In this document: one piece after another, positions 23,933 through 32,700 of the stretch
Numbering within the stretch: the stretch's first letter is position 1
Layout: each line of letters starts with the position of its first letter
Source of the DNA: Zipacnadum sp036504235
Lineage (GTDB): Bacteria > Armatimonadota > Zipacnadia > Zipacnadales > Zipacnadaceae
Assembly (NCBI GenBank): GCA_036504235.1
Contig: DASXVN010000079.1
Span: 124,001 to 188,000 of the forward strand
Direction of reading: 5' to 3'
DNA: 64,000 bases
The notes under the pieces: generated by a model
What the model was told of the DNA's origin: nothing
Database searches by the model: none
The model's input: the letters and a program-made list of their open reading frames with translations, nothing else
Made by a program: the position numbers and the translations under genes

Positions 23933-26028
23933 TACCCGCTGAGCTTGTACACGCTCCACGGCTGCGCGTGCAGCACGTCGGCTGCCTCGAGGGGGCGCGC
24001 TTGGCCGGCCTCGATCTGCTCGACGCGGGCTCCCGTCGCCAGTGGCCAGTCCAGGGCCTGGTAGGTGAAGAGCAGCTCGGCCGCGCCGCCGGTCCAGTGT
24101 ACGCCCTGGCCGCCCGGCAGGAGCCGCCGCGAGACCATCAGCGGCTCGGTGGCGTTGAAGGTGTGCCAATACGCGCGCAGCCAGTCCGGGATCGGGTAGA
24201 CCGAGGGCAGCGCACGGTTGGCGATGCCCCGGAAGAACTGCTCGCGCAGCTCCGTCTCGGTGCGGTCAGGATGCGGATAGAGCAGCGGCAGGCAGCTCAC
24301 GGCCATGTCCTCGTTGCCCACCCACCAGGACCAGTCGTTCTGCCCGGCCACCGACCCGGGGGCCAGGACGCTCTCGCTCATGTTGTCGGAAAGACCAAAG
24401 CGGCCCACGCCGAGCGGGCTGATGCCCTCCACCGAGAAGGCCTTGATGCCGATCTTCGCCAAGCCCTGAATGAACTTGCCCAGCCCCGGCGGGTTGGGCT
24501 CGCCGCCGCGCTTGAAGTCGCAGCCCAGCATCCCCAGGTTGCCGAAGGAGTCGAAGAAGATGTAGTCCAGACCGTGGCGCTTCCACTCGGCCCACTGCTC
24601 CAGGAGCCACTCGCCGGCCGTGTTGAAATTCAGGCCGAAGCTGAGGTTGAACGAATAGCCGCCGCCGTGCGGGCGAGTGTTGATGTGGGTCGCGATGAAC
24701 TCCGGATGCTCCTGGAAGATCGGCGCGTTATTGGACAGGTGCATGCCGCACCATTGGCCGATCTCGATGCCCGCGGCCTGCCCCTTCTCGTAGAAGTACT
24801 CCCAGGCTGGCCAGCCGCCCCAGAAGTCGGCCGCGTGGTAATGCCAGATCTGGCAGACCGAGGAAACGCTCAGGTCTCCGTGGACGCCGGTCATGAGCTT
24901 GTAGCGGTAGCCCCACTCGGTGATGTCGCTCTGGCCGGTGACCTCGGGAAAGAGCCGCCGCACCCCGCGGTCGGCCAGGTCCTGGAGCATGTCGCCCCAC
25001 TCGTACAGAGCGCGCTCGGGCGGCAGCACCTTCCCGTTGATGGTCATGGTCAGCTTGCCGTTCTCGTCCAGCCCAGACTCGTAGGGCGTGCCCACCTCGG
25101 GCTTGACCGAGGTCTTGGCGATACCGTAGGCGTCGCGTACGATCCCCTGGGCATGATCCAGGGCCCGCAGCCAGCGATCGCGGCCCGCCTCCCGGGTCAA
25201 GGCGTCCTCGCCCGCGCCGGCCAGCATGACGCATTTGCGCGGCACGGTGACCTCGCCGGTTTCGGCGAAGTGGTAGCGGTCCAGCACCCAGACGACCTCC
25301 TCGCCGGCGTTCTTTTGGATGAGGGAGGTGACGCTCACGTACTCCGGCCAGAAGCCAAATAGGCTGGCCTGGTCGTTGTGCTGGAAGTCAAAGCACTGCA
25401 GCGGGCTGTAGCGCGAGCCGAACTGGAAGGAGTAGCCGAAGGGGTCGTCAATCATGTCCAGCCGGCGCAGACACTCGGTCGAAAAGCGGCTGGCGGTGGT
25501 GCACTCATGTACCGGCGGGTTGATCTGGCCCTGGTAGAGCAGCGTGTTGCCGGGGGCGCTGCCGCCCAGTTCCCAGGTGGCGCGTACGGTCATCTGGAAG
25601 ACGGAGCGCTCGGCGCTGGTATAGCGGAAGGCGTAGGAAAGGCCGCTGTAGGCCACACCCTCCAGGATCAGGCTCTCGGGGGCGAAGATCCACTCGACGG
25701 TGTCCTCCACCCGCTCCGCCTGCACCCGGGGCCAGGCCATCTCGTAGTCGTACTCGTCGCGGTAGTCGCCATACAGGCCGGGCTCGCCGACGGCGGCGGT
25801 GACCAGCGTCACCTGGCCGCCTTCCTCGCGGACCTCGCGCAGGCGGTACTCGCGGTAGTCCACGCCGTAGCCGGTGCGGAGGACGGGGGCCAGCGGGGCG
25901 GTGCGCGAGCGGACGGGCATCCCGGCAATGGTGATCTCGCCGACGCCGAGCAGCCGGTCGCCGGCGAGGAGCAACTCCAGGGTGACTCCATTGCTCAGCG
26001 TGACCATGCGCGTATCGGTAGCAGGCAT
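23932..26028 (-). CDS. Glycoside hydrolase, GH36/alpha-galactosidase-like
   Basis: This is a 698-aa cytosolic protein (no signal peptide). The N-terminal ~300 residues form a beta-sandwich-like domain. A TIM-barrel-like region follows from ~330, with AAGIEIGQWCGMHLSNNAPIFQEHPEF, similar to the GxxxGLW.E...P....HP.W pattern of GH36/GH27. A strand ending YIFFDSFG carries a candidate catalytic Asp, followed by AFSVEGISPLG. A beta C-domain closes it. The exact family and sugar are uncertain. The ATG at 26028 follows AAGGAAG (26036-26042), and an upstream frame extension to 26112 has no site. It is divergent from the riboswitch-exchanger unit. Confidence 0.7.
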   Translation of the reverse strand: MPATDTRMVTLSNGVTLELLLAGDRLLGVGEITIAGMPVRSRTAPLAPVLRTGYGVDYREYRLREVREEGGQVTLVTAAVGEPGLYGDYRDEYDYEMAWPRVQAERVEDTVEWIFAPESLILEGVAYSGLSYAFRYTSAERSVFQMTVRATWELGGSAPGNTLLYQGQINPPVHECTTASRFSTECLRRLDMIDDPFGYSFQFGSRYSPLQCFDFQHNDQASLFGFWPEYVSVTSLIQKNAGEEVVWVLDRYHFAETGEVTVPRKCVMLAGAGEDALTREAGRDRWLRALDHAQGIVRDAYGIAKTSVKPEVGTPYESGLDENGKLTMTINGKVLPPERALYEWGDMLQDLADRGVRRLFPEVTGQSDITEWGYRYKLMTGVHGDLSVSSVCQIWHYHAADFWGGWPAWEYFYEKGQAAGIEIGQWCGMHLSNNAPIFQEHPEFIATHINTRPHGGGYSFNLSFGLNFNTAGEWLLEQWAEWKRHGLDYIFFDSFGNLGMLGCDFKRGGEPNPPGLGKFIQGLAKIGIKAFSVEGISPLGVGRFGLSDNMSESVLAPGSVAGQNDWSWWVGNEDMAVSCLPLLYPHPDRTETELREQFFRGIANRALPSVYPIPDWLRAYWHTFNATEPLMVSRRLLPGGQGVHWTGGAAELLFTYQALDWPLATGARVEQIEAGQARPLEAADVLHAQPWSVYKLSG

Positions 26029-26117
26029 ATGCTCACTTCCTTGGGGTAGTCTCTCAAAGTGGGGATATTCGCAAAAGGGGAGAGGATACCTCCCGCGTGG
26101 ACAGTTGCGCAAAATAG

Positions 26118-26146
26118 TTGTGCCGGTGGGGAACGTATGCTATGAT
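26118..26146 (+). promoter_or_regulatory. Promoter for the riboswitch-exchanger transcript
   Basis: TTGTGC (26118-26123) and TATGAT (26141-26146) are separated by 17 bp. Transcription would start near 26153, a few bases before the riboswitch P1 stem. Confidence 0.65.
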
Positions 26147-26160
26147 GGACACGCTTTCCG

Positions 26161-26280
26161 CCAAGGGGGAGTAGCAGGGCCGAGACCAAGTCGGCTCCGG
26201 GTCGGGCCAACAATCGCGGAGCGCCGTCGCGCGCTCCTGGCCTCCCGACCGGACTTCAGCTCCGGGTGTCAGACCTTTGG
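26161..26280 (+). ncRNA. yybP-ykoY-type (Mn2+-sensing) riboswitch aptamer
   Basis: The conserved blocks occur in order. CCAAGGGGGAGTAGCAG is at 26161-26177 (consensus GGGGAGUAG). GGCCAACAATCGCGG is in the middle, and TCAGACCTTTGG is at the end (consensus CAGACCUUU). P1 pairs CCAAGGG (26161-26167) with CCTTTGG (26274-26280) with one G-U. Internal helices are drawn easily (GCCGAGACCAAGTCGGC; GCGGAGCGC...GCGCGCTC). The motif family binds Mn2+ and generally turns on metal efflux genes. It sits between a promoter and a CaCA exchanger, a fitting target. Confidence 0.85.
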
Positions 26281-26332
26281 CCACGCCCAATACTTGGGTG
26301 CGTGGCCGCCGTCTGCGCCCCGCACCCGGAGG
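26279..26332 (+). promoter_or_regulatory. Riboswitch expression platform (SD-adjacent alternative pairing)
   Basis: GGCCACG-CCCAA (26279-26290) can pair with TTGGG-tg-CGTGGCC (26294-26307), overlapping the 3' P1 strand. Alternatively GGGTGCG (26296-26302) pairs perfectly with CGCACCC (26321-26327), which touches the GGAGG ribosome site (26328-26332). The two folds are mutually exclusive, which suggests translational control. Confidence 0.5.
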
Positions 26333-26340
26333 TACACCCA

Positions 26341-27594
26341 ATGTCTCGCCGCCGCCAACTGTTCTTCATCTTCCTGGCAGTCTGCGCCACGCTCCCCGGC
26401 CTGTATATCCGTCTGGCCTCCATGGACCTGTCCGCCCCGCTTACCGCCTTGCTCTCCGGTGTCGCCATCATGGGCGCCTCCTTCCTACTGCTGTGGGCCT
26501 GCGACGCGGCGCAGAACGAGATTCCCCAGGCGCTGGCCCTGGCGATCGTGGCCCTCATCGCCGTGCTACCCGAGTATGCGGTGGACATCTACTTCACCTG
26601 GCAGGCGGGCCAGGACCCCAGCGGGAGCTACTCCCACTACGCTATCGCCAACATGACCGGGGCCAACCGACTCTTGATCGGTATCGCCTGGCCCACCATT
26701 GCGCTGATCTTCTGGATCAAGACGCGCCGACCAGTACGACTGGAGCCGGAGCGGCGCACCGAACTGTTCTTCCTGGGCCTGGCCACCGTCTACGCCTTCT
26801 CGATTCCAATCAAGGGAACGCTGAACTGGTATGACGGAGTGGTGCTACTGGCCATCTACGCTTGGTATATTCGGCTGGCGGGCAAGCGAGACGTCGTGGA
26901 GTCGGAGGCGGAAGGTCCGGCGGAGCTGCTGCTGGACTTGCCTTGCTGGCCGCGGCGGCTGGCCACGGCGGGCATGTTCCTCTTTTCCGCCCTGGTGATT
27001 CTGGCCAACGCGCAGCCCTTCAGTGAGGGGCTGGTGGCCACCGGGAAGCTGTGGGGGATCAACGAGTTCCTACTGGTGCAGTGGCTGGCGCCTATTGCTT
27101 CGGAGACGCCGGAGTTTGTAGTGGCCATCATGTTCGCTCTGCGCGGGCAGGCGGGGCTGTCGCTGGGGAGTCTGCTGTCGGCCAAGCTCAACCAGTGGAC
27201 CCTGCTGGTGGGGATGATCCCCTGGGTTTTCGCGCTGTCTTCCGGGCGGCTGCACCCGGCGCTGCCGATGGGGACCTTCCAGATGAACGAGGTGCTGCTG
27301 ACCGCGGCCCAGTCGCTCCTGGGCGTGATCCTGCTGGCGACGCTGCGGCTGTCCCTGCCGCAGGCGGGGCTGCTGGTGGCGCTGTTCCTGGGGCAATTGC
27401 TCAGTCCGGGGCTCGTGGCGCAGTTGCCGGGCGGGACGCTGGCGGGCCTCGGGCCGGACCAGATGCATGGACTCTTCACCGTGCTGTACTTCGGGGCAGC
27501 GGCGGCGCTGATCGCGCACCAGCCGGCGCGTCTGCGGGAGCTGTGGGCGGGACGCAACCTGGCGGCCTGTCGCGGGCACGAGTGCGAGAAGTAG
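26341..27594 (+). CDS. Sodium/calcium exchanger (CaCA) family cation antiporter, riboswitch-controlled
   Basis: This 417-aa inner-membrane protein has about 11 hydrophobic helices and the two inverted alpha repeats of CaCA exchangers. Alpha-1 is ALIAVLPEYAVDIYFTW...NMTGANRLLIG. Alpha-2 is LAPIASETPEFVVAIMFALRGQAGLSLGSLLSAKLNQWTLLVG, with the acidic PE motifs that bind the cation. A hydrophilic loop at ~185-205 joins the halves. The ATG is 8 nt after GGAGG. The upstream Mn2+ riboswitch suggests that Mn2+ (or Ca2+/Mn2+) export is the physiological role; this is inference. It converges with the aldo/keto reductase, 16 nt away. Confidence 0.88.
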   Translation: MSRRRQLFFIFLAVCATLPGLYIRLASMDLSAPLTALLSGVAIMGASFLLLWACDAAQNEIPQALALAIVALIAVLPEYAVDIYFTWQAGQDPSGSYSHYAIANMTGANRLLIGIAWPTIALIFWIKTRRPVRLEPERRTELFFLGLATVYAFSIPIKGTLNWYDGVVLLAIYAWYIRLAGKRDVVESEAEGPAELLLDLPCWPRRLATAGMFLFSALVILANAQPFSEGLVATGKLWGINEFLLVQWLAPIASETPEFVVAIMFALRGQAGLSLGSLLSAKLNQWTLLVGMIPWVFALSSGRLHPALPMGTFQMNEVLLTAAQSLLGVILLATLRLSLPQAGLLVALFLGQLLSPGLVAQLPGGTLAGLGPDQMHGLFTVLYFGAAAALIAHQPARLRELWAGRNLAACRGHECEK

Positions 27595-27610
27595 CCCCGC
27601 GGCTTGCCGG

Positions 27611-28558
27611 CTAGGCCGGCGGGTGCGCGTCAAACAGCGGCGCGAACTCGGCCGCCTTGCGCTCCAGTTCGAGGCGCTCGGCGTCAAGCAGCGGGCTGTT
27701 GTGCTGCGCGGCTTTCAGGGCCCGGCGGAATAGGGTCATGTCGCCGGAGGGGATAATCGTGCTGACCCGCTGACCTAGCACCCAGCGCACCGCCAGCGAG
27801 ATCTCGTGGTTGGTGGCGAAGGGCTTGTACCAGCACTTGGGCTGCGGCCGCGCCTCGCCCTCCTCCCAGCGGCGGGCGGCGATGGGCTTAATCGCCAGAA
27901 TCCCCACGCCCCGCGCCCAGGCGTCCTGCAGCAGGTCTTCCCCGTAGCCGTGGTGGTTGAGGATGAAGTTATAGGGGAACATGACGGTGTCGAACTCAAA
28001 GCGCTGCAGGGCCGTCATGAGCGTGTCGGGGCGGTGGCCGGTGAGGCCGATGAAGCGGACCAGCCCCTCGGCTTTCGCCTCGAGGACCGCCTCCAGCGCG
28101 CCGTCCGGCCCCAGGACCTGCTCCAGCTCCTCCGGCTTGTCCAGACCGTGGAATTGATACAGATCGAAGCGGTCGGTCTCCAGCCGCTCCAGGGATCGCC
28201 GCAGTTCCGCGGCCGCGCCGGCCTTGTCGCGCAGTCCCGTCTTACACCCCAGGAAGACCAGATCGCGCTTGCCGCGCAGGGCATGACCGAGCTTGAGTTC
28301 GGCGTCGCCGTAGCTGGGCGCCACGTCCACGCCGTTGACTCCCGCGTCAATCGCGTCGTCCACCAGCCGATCCACCGCGTCCTGGTCCTCGTTCATGACC
28401 ACAATGCCGCCCAGGGTGACCACGGAGCGGTAGTGCCCGGTGTGTCCGAGCATGCGCGCCTCCAGGCCGGGCGCGGTCTCGTGCCCGCCGAGGTTGCCGA
28501 GGAAGGTGCCCCCCAGAGCGGCCAAGCTACCCGTCTTGAAAAAGTCGCGGCGATCCAT
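27611..28558 (-). CDS. Aldo/keto reductase with Tat-type signal
   Basis: This 315-aa NADPH-dependent aldo/keto reductase fold begins with RRDFFK and a hydrophobic Ala/Gly stretch, a twin-arginine export signal. Catalytic tetrad candidates are Asp in GVDVAPSYGD, the Tyr in PSY, Lys in FLGCKTG and His in LYQFHGLD. The C-terminal VSTIIPSGDM holds the cofactor region. GGGAGGAA precedes the ATG. It is the last gene of the minus-strand run LacI > glycosidase > Gfo/Idh > this gene. The run suggests oxidation/reduction of a sugar released by the glycosidase; the substrate is unknown. Confidence 0.88.
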   Translation of the reverse strand: MDRRDFFKTGSLAALGGTFLGNLGGHETAPGLEARMLGHTGHYRSVVTLGGIVVMNEDQDAVDRLVDDAIDAGVNGVDVAPSYGDAELKLGHALRGKRDLVFLGCKTGLRDKAGAAAELRRSLERLETDRFDLYQFHGLDKPEELEQVLGPDGALEAVLEAKAEGLVRFIGLTGHRPDTLMTALQRFEFDTVMFPYNFILNHHGYGEDLLQDAWARGVGILAIKPIAARRWEEGEARPQPKCWYKPFATNHEISLAVRWVLGQRVSTIIPSGDMTLFRRALKAAQHNSPLLDAERLELERKAAEFAPLFDAHPPA

Positions 28559-28666
28559 GCTTTCGGTTCCTCCCGGAGGGTGGCCGTCTCGGCGGCTGGT
28601 GTGTCGCTTAGTATACCCAAGATGACGACCGCGCGCGACTGAGGTTCGGGCCGCTGCTCGTCGGGC

Positions 28667-29746
28667 CTACCCGAGGGGGATCGCCTCGTCTTCCGGGCCC
28701 TGGTAAGCCTCGTACAGGCGCATCAGGGCCAGCGCCCAGTCGCTGTTGGCGAGGTCCGGGCGGCGGCCCTCCTGCACGCAGCGGCAGAAGTACAGCACCT
28801 CCGGGGCGTAGCCGAGCAGGAAGAGACCGGAGTTGTACAGTTGCCCCAGGGAGAACTCCGGCTCCCACAGCAGCGGCGCCGACTCGTCGGGGCCCAGGAA
28901 GTCCCCCGCCCGGCCGTAGCCGCCCTCGCCGCGACCGCCGCGCCGGTAGTAGGTCAGGCGGGTGCCGTTGTCCACCACCACATTCTCGCCCTCGCCCACG
29001 ATTTCCAGGCGCTCCAGCGGGCTGGTCCCCGAAATCCCCGCGACCAGGTGCAGCGTCCCCAGCGCGCCGCCGGCGAAGCGAATTACGCTGGTCGAGCCGC
29101 CCGCCGGGTCGAGCGAGAACCGCACGCTGGTCATCTCCCCGCCGACGGAGTATAGAAGGCTGGCGGGATGGACTAAGTGGTCCAGAAATCCCCTCATCTT
29201 CTGCGGGTCCTGGCGGTCCGCCCGGGTCAGGGGGAGGCTCTGAGGATAGCGCGCATAGACGGAGTTGAGCCGGCCGAACTCCGGCCGCTGGGAGATCTCT
29301 CGGGCCCGAGCGACGGCGGGGAAGAAGGCCTTCTTGCAGCCGACCATCCAGAACTTGCCGGTGCGCTGCTCGGCGGCGCGGACCTGCTCCACCTCCGCCA
29401 CGCTGTTGGCGGGGGGTTTCTCCGTGAAGACCTGGCACCCCGCCTCCAGGGCCTGCATGGCCAGCGGGGCGTAGGGGTAGCCCTGCTCCCCGGCGCCGAT
29501 GACGATGAACACCGCGTCCAGGTCGCACTGCTGCAGCATCTGCTCATAGTCGGTGAAGTACCGCTGGGCCCCGAACTGCCGGGCGAAGGCGGCCGCTCGC
29601 TCCTCCTGCCGGTCGCAGGTCGCCACCAGCTCCACCGGCGCATAGCGGAAGCACGGCAACACATTGCGGAACGAATGGTCTCCGCAGCCCAGATAGCCGA
29701 CGCGGAGTCGCTCCTCCGGCGGGTACTCGTGGTTGAACCGGATCAT
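28667..29746 (-). CDS. Gfo/Idh/MocA family oxidoreductase
   Basis: This 359-aa NAD(P)-dependent dehydrogenase is of the glucose-fructose oxidoreductase/inositol dehydrogenase family. The Rossmann motif RVGYLGCGDHSFRN (residues ~14-27) and the signature FTEKPPANSVAEV (Lys of EKP) are clear. The C-terminal alpha/beta domain has DHLVHPASLL in the place of the family's catalytic His region. An AAGGTGA site precedes the ATG. It lies 49 nt downstream of the large glycosidase gene, consistent with co-transcription and sugar catabolism. Confidence 0.9.
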   Translation of the reverse strand: MIRFNHEYPPEERLRVGYLGCGDHSFRNVLPCFRYAPVELVATCDRQEERAAAFARQFGAQRYFTDYEQMLQQCDLDAVFIVIGAGEQGYPYAPLAMQALEAGCQVFTEKPPANSVAEVEQVRAAEQRTGKFWMVGCKKAFFPAVARAREISQRPEFGRLNSVYARYPQSLPLTRADRQDPQKMRGFLDHLVHPASLLYSVGGEMTSVRFSLDPAGGSTSVIRFAGGALGTLHLVAGISGTSPLERLEIVGEGENVVVDNGTRLTYYRRGGRGEGGYGRAGDFLGPDESAPLLWEPEFSLGQLYNSGLFLLGYAPEVLYFCRCVQEGRRPDLANSDWALALMRLYEAYQGPEDEAIPLG

Positions 29747-29795
29747 GCCGTCACCTTACCTTACTAGTCGCGCTGGTTGCTTTGAGGAACGGCTG

Positions 29796-32700
29796 CTACG
29801 GATACATTCCGTTCGGCGCATAGGCGCGTAGCGACAGCTCGGTGACGATCTTCCTGCCGGCATACGGGGCGACGATCTCGATTTCGTTGGCCTCCCCGTA
29901 CTTCAGCAGCGGCGTGATGTTGATATCCATGCGCGTGCCGTTGATGTGGTGGTGTCGGCGGATCATCTTGCCGTTCACGAGCACCGCCAGCAGCGGCTCG
30001 GCCTTGGGGTCGGTGACCGCGTGCAGCATCACCGTCTGGCCCTTCCAGCCGCGGGGCGCTACGAACATGCCCCGGGCCATGCGGCCGGTGAACTCGCCCG
30101 GTAGCGTCACCGGGGCGGTGCGGGTCAGGCCGTCGGGGCTGGGCTGCCACTGGCCCTGCAGCACGATCTCCTCGGCCGGCTTGGGCTCATACTCCAGCCA
30201 CGCGTCGCCCGGGCTTCCCGCGATATAGGGAGTGCCCTGGATTTCGGCCAGCAGCGCGTGGGTGGTGCCTGCGGGAATACCCTCCAGATACATCTCCTGC
30301 GCGCCCTCCACCCAGCCGGTCATAGCCACGCCGTCCAGCCAGATGCGTCCCTTCTGCATGAACGCCCCGTTGGTCCACGACTGCCAGTGCAGCCAGACCT
30401 TGCCGTCCTTCCAGGCGGCGGGGACCGTGAATTCGCGGCGGAAGACGCCGTTCTGCGGCGGGTTGGGCACCGCGTACGTCCAGATGCCCAGCTCCAGGTT
30501 CGGAGTGCCCGCCAGCTTCACGCCCGGTTGGGAGGCGGCGGCCGGGTCCACGCCCTCGGCGGCGGCGAGAGTCCAGCCCTTGGTCAGATCGCTCACCCAG
30601 TCAAACTTGTCCGGGGTGAGCACCTGGCCTGGCGCGGTCCCTTGCCACCAGCCCTCCTGGAGTTGCAGCCAGTCCCGCGGGGCCTGCGTGATCTGCCCGC
30701 GCGGCACCAGCAGGGCTCGCATGTCGGCCGGCTCCAGCTTCAGCGCCGGGAAGCTCACCCGGCCCGCCGCCGCCGCTCCGGGCAGGCTCTGGCCCGGCAG
30801 CACGTCGTACGCCCAGGTCCGCCCCGCGGCGCCCTGCGGCAGGGACAGGACGAAGTCCTTGACCTCCTTGGTCTGGTTGCAGATCAGGTACACGTCATAC
30901 AGGCCGTTGTTGCTCAGGAAGTGGCGGCCCGCCGGCGCGTCGTGGATGCCGGTGTTGCCCGAGATAAGCTGGTCGTTGACCTGGGCGTCGTCCTGATTCT
31001 TGACGCCGCAGGCGGCGAGGATCTCGTTGTTGAGCCGGTCGCGGCTCTGGGGATCCCCCCACCAGAAGCGGTCATTGGTGAAGTGGGTGCCGACGATGAA
31101 GACGCGGCCTTTACCCAGCGGGCGGACGCCCACCGCCATGGAGTTGTCGTTCTTCCAGCGCAGCAGCACCTGGACATCGTCGCCGCGGGGCTTGAGGCCA
31201 AGGCCGTTGGCCTGCCGGTTGGGCTGACCCCAGTAGGCGGTATCCAGCATCGTTTGGCCCGGCTCGACGGCCAGCGGCTGCCACTCGTACTCGCCCGTCT
31301 GCTTGACCGGGCTGGTCCAGAGCACGTCGCAGTTGGTCAGCGCGCTGATCGGCCAGGTATTGGGCTCCGTCTCCGTGTGCCGGCCGGTGTTGGCCAGGGT
31401 CACGAAGGTTCCGCCGGCCTTGACCCAGTCGGCGATCTTGGCGACCAGGGCCGGGCTCATCACGGTGGTCTGCTCATCGTAGACCAGGTCGTACTGGTTC
31501 AGCATCCCGCTCTCCACGTCCATCTCGGTGAGCAGGTCGGAGGGCACCGCCAGGTGCCCGACGGCCTCCTGGTTCCAGGCGCCCCCGGCGGGGCGGGTGG
31601 CGTCGGCCTGCACCCAGGGCCAGCCAAAGAGCCGCTCGCAGCGCACTCCGGTGAGGCTGGCCACGCGGGTGTCCGGCATGTGGTACTTGCCCAGCAGGTG
31701 GATCATCGGCTGCTGCTGCTCAAACCAGGTGCGCATCTCCGGGTCCCACAGGACGTTGCCGATGTGGATGAAGTAGTTGTAGCTCTCCAGGCCGGTCATG
31801 GTCACGCGCCACCAGAAGGCCTTCAGCTCCGGCAGCGTGCTGGCGGGGCCTCCCGGCTCGGCGGAGGAAGGCAGGTTCACCGAGCGCATCATCCGGGCGA
31901 AGTAGGGGGCGTAGAAGCCGGACATATAGCCGGTGTTGTGGAAGAACCCGCCGTACTTGACCGCCAACTGCTTGGCGTAGTCCACCACGGAATCAGGCGC
32001 GGCCAGACTGATGGGCCGGTTGGGATCGGCGCCGCGGATGGCCTCCATACCGCGGCGGATGGCGTCGGCGCGCGTCCAGGTCTGCCACTCGCGGAAGTCC
32101 ACCCAGCGGGCGTTCATGGCCTTGCCCAGGTAGGGATACTGGGTGGGCGCGGTGGCCGCCAGGTAGACGCGATAGCCGAGGAAACCATCCGGCAGGTAGA
32201 CCGTCAGCAGGTTGCCGCCGGACTGCACGGCCTTGCTCACGTCCGCGATGAAGAACCCCAGGCCGGTGGCGCGGTCGTCGGTGGCCACCAGTTGGCCGTT
32301 GAGGTAGACGATGACGGGGGCCTTGTCCCGGCGTCGGTTGAGGTCCCACAGGTACAGGTAGATCGGCTTGCCGGCGTTGGCCTGCAGCCACGGTCCGGGG
32401 ACGCTAAAGCCTCGTCGCCACCAGGCGGGATTCAAGGAGATGAACATCTCGCGATCGTTCCCCGGCGCGACCATCTCGCCCCAGCCGGAGGTATCCAGGG
32501 AGGGATCAAAGAGGTTCTGCTGCTGCCCCTCCTCCTGCGTAGCGTACTTGACCTTCCAGACGCCGGTCAGGTCCACCGCGTCGGGTCCCCAGCCCAGGAA
32601 GGAAGCGACTTCCGGCACTTTCACGTCCTCCCAGCGGGCCAGCTTCTGTCCCCAGCGCTGGGCCAGACCGGGCAGGTCGTACTTGCGCACGTTCTGCAGC

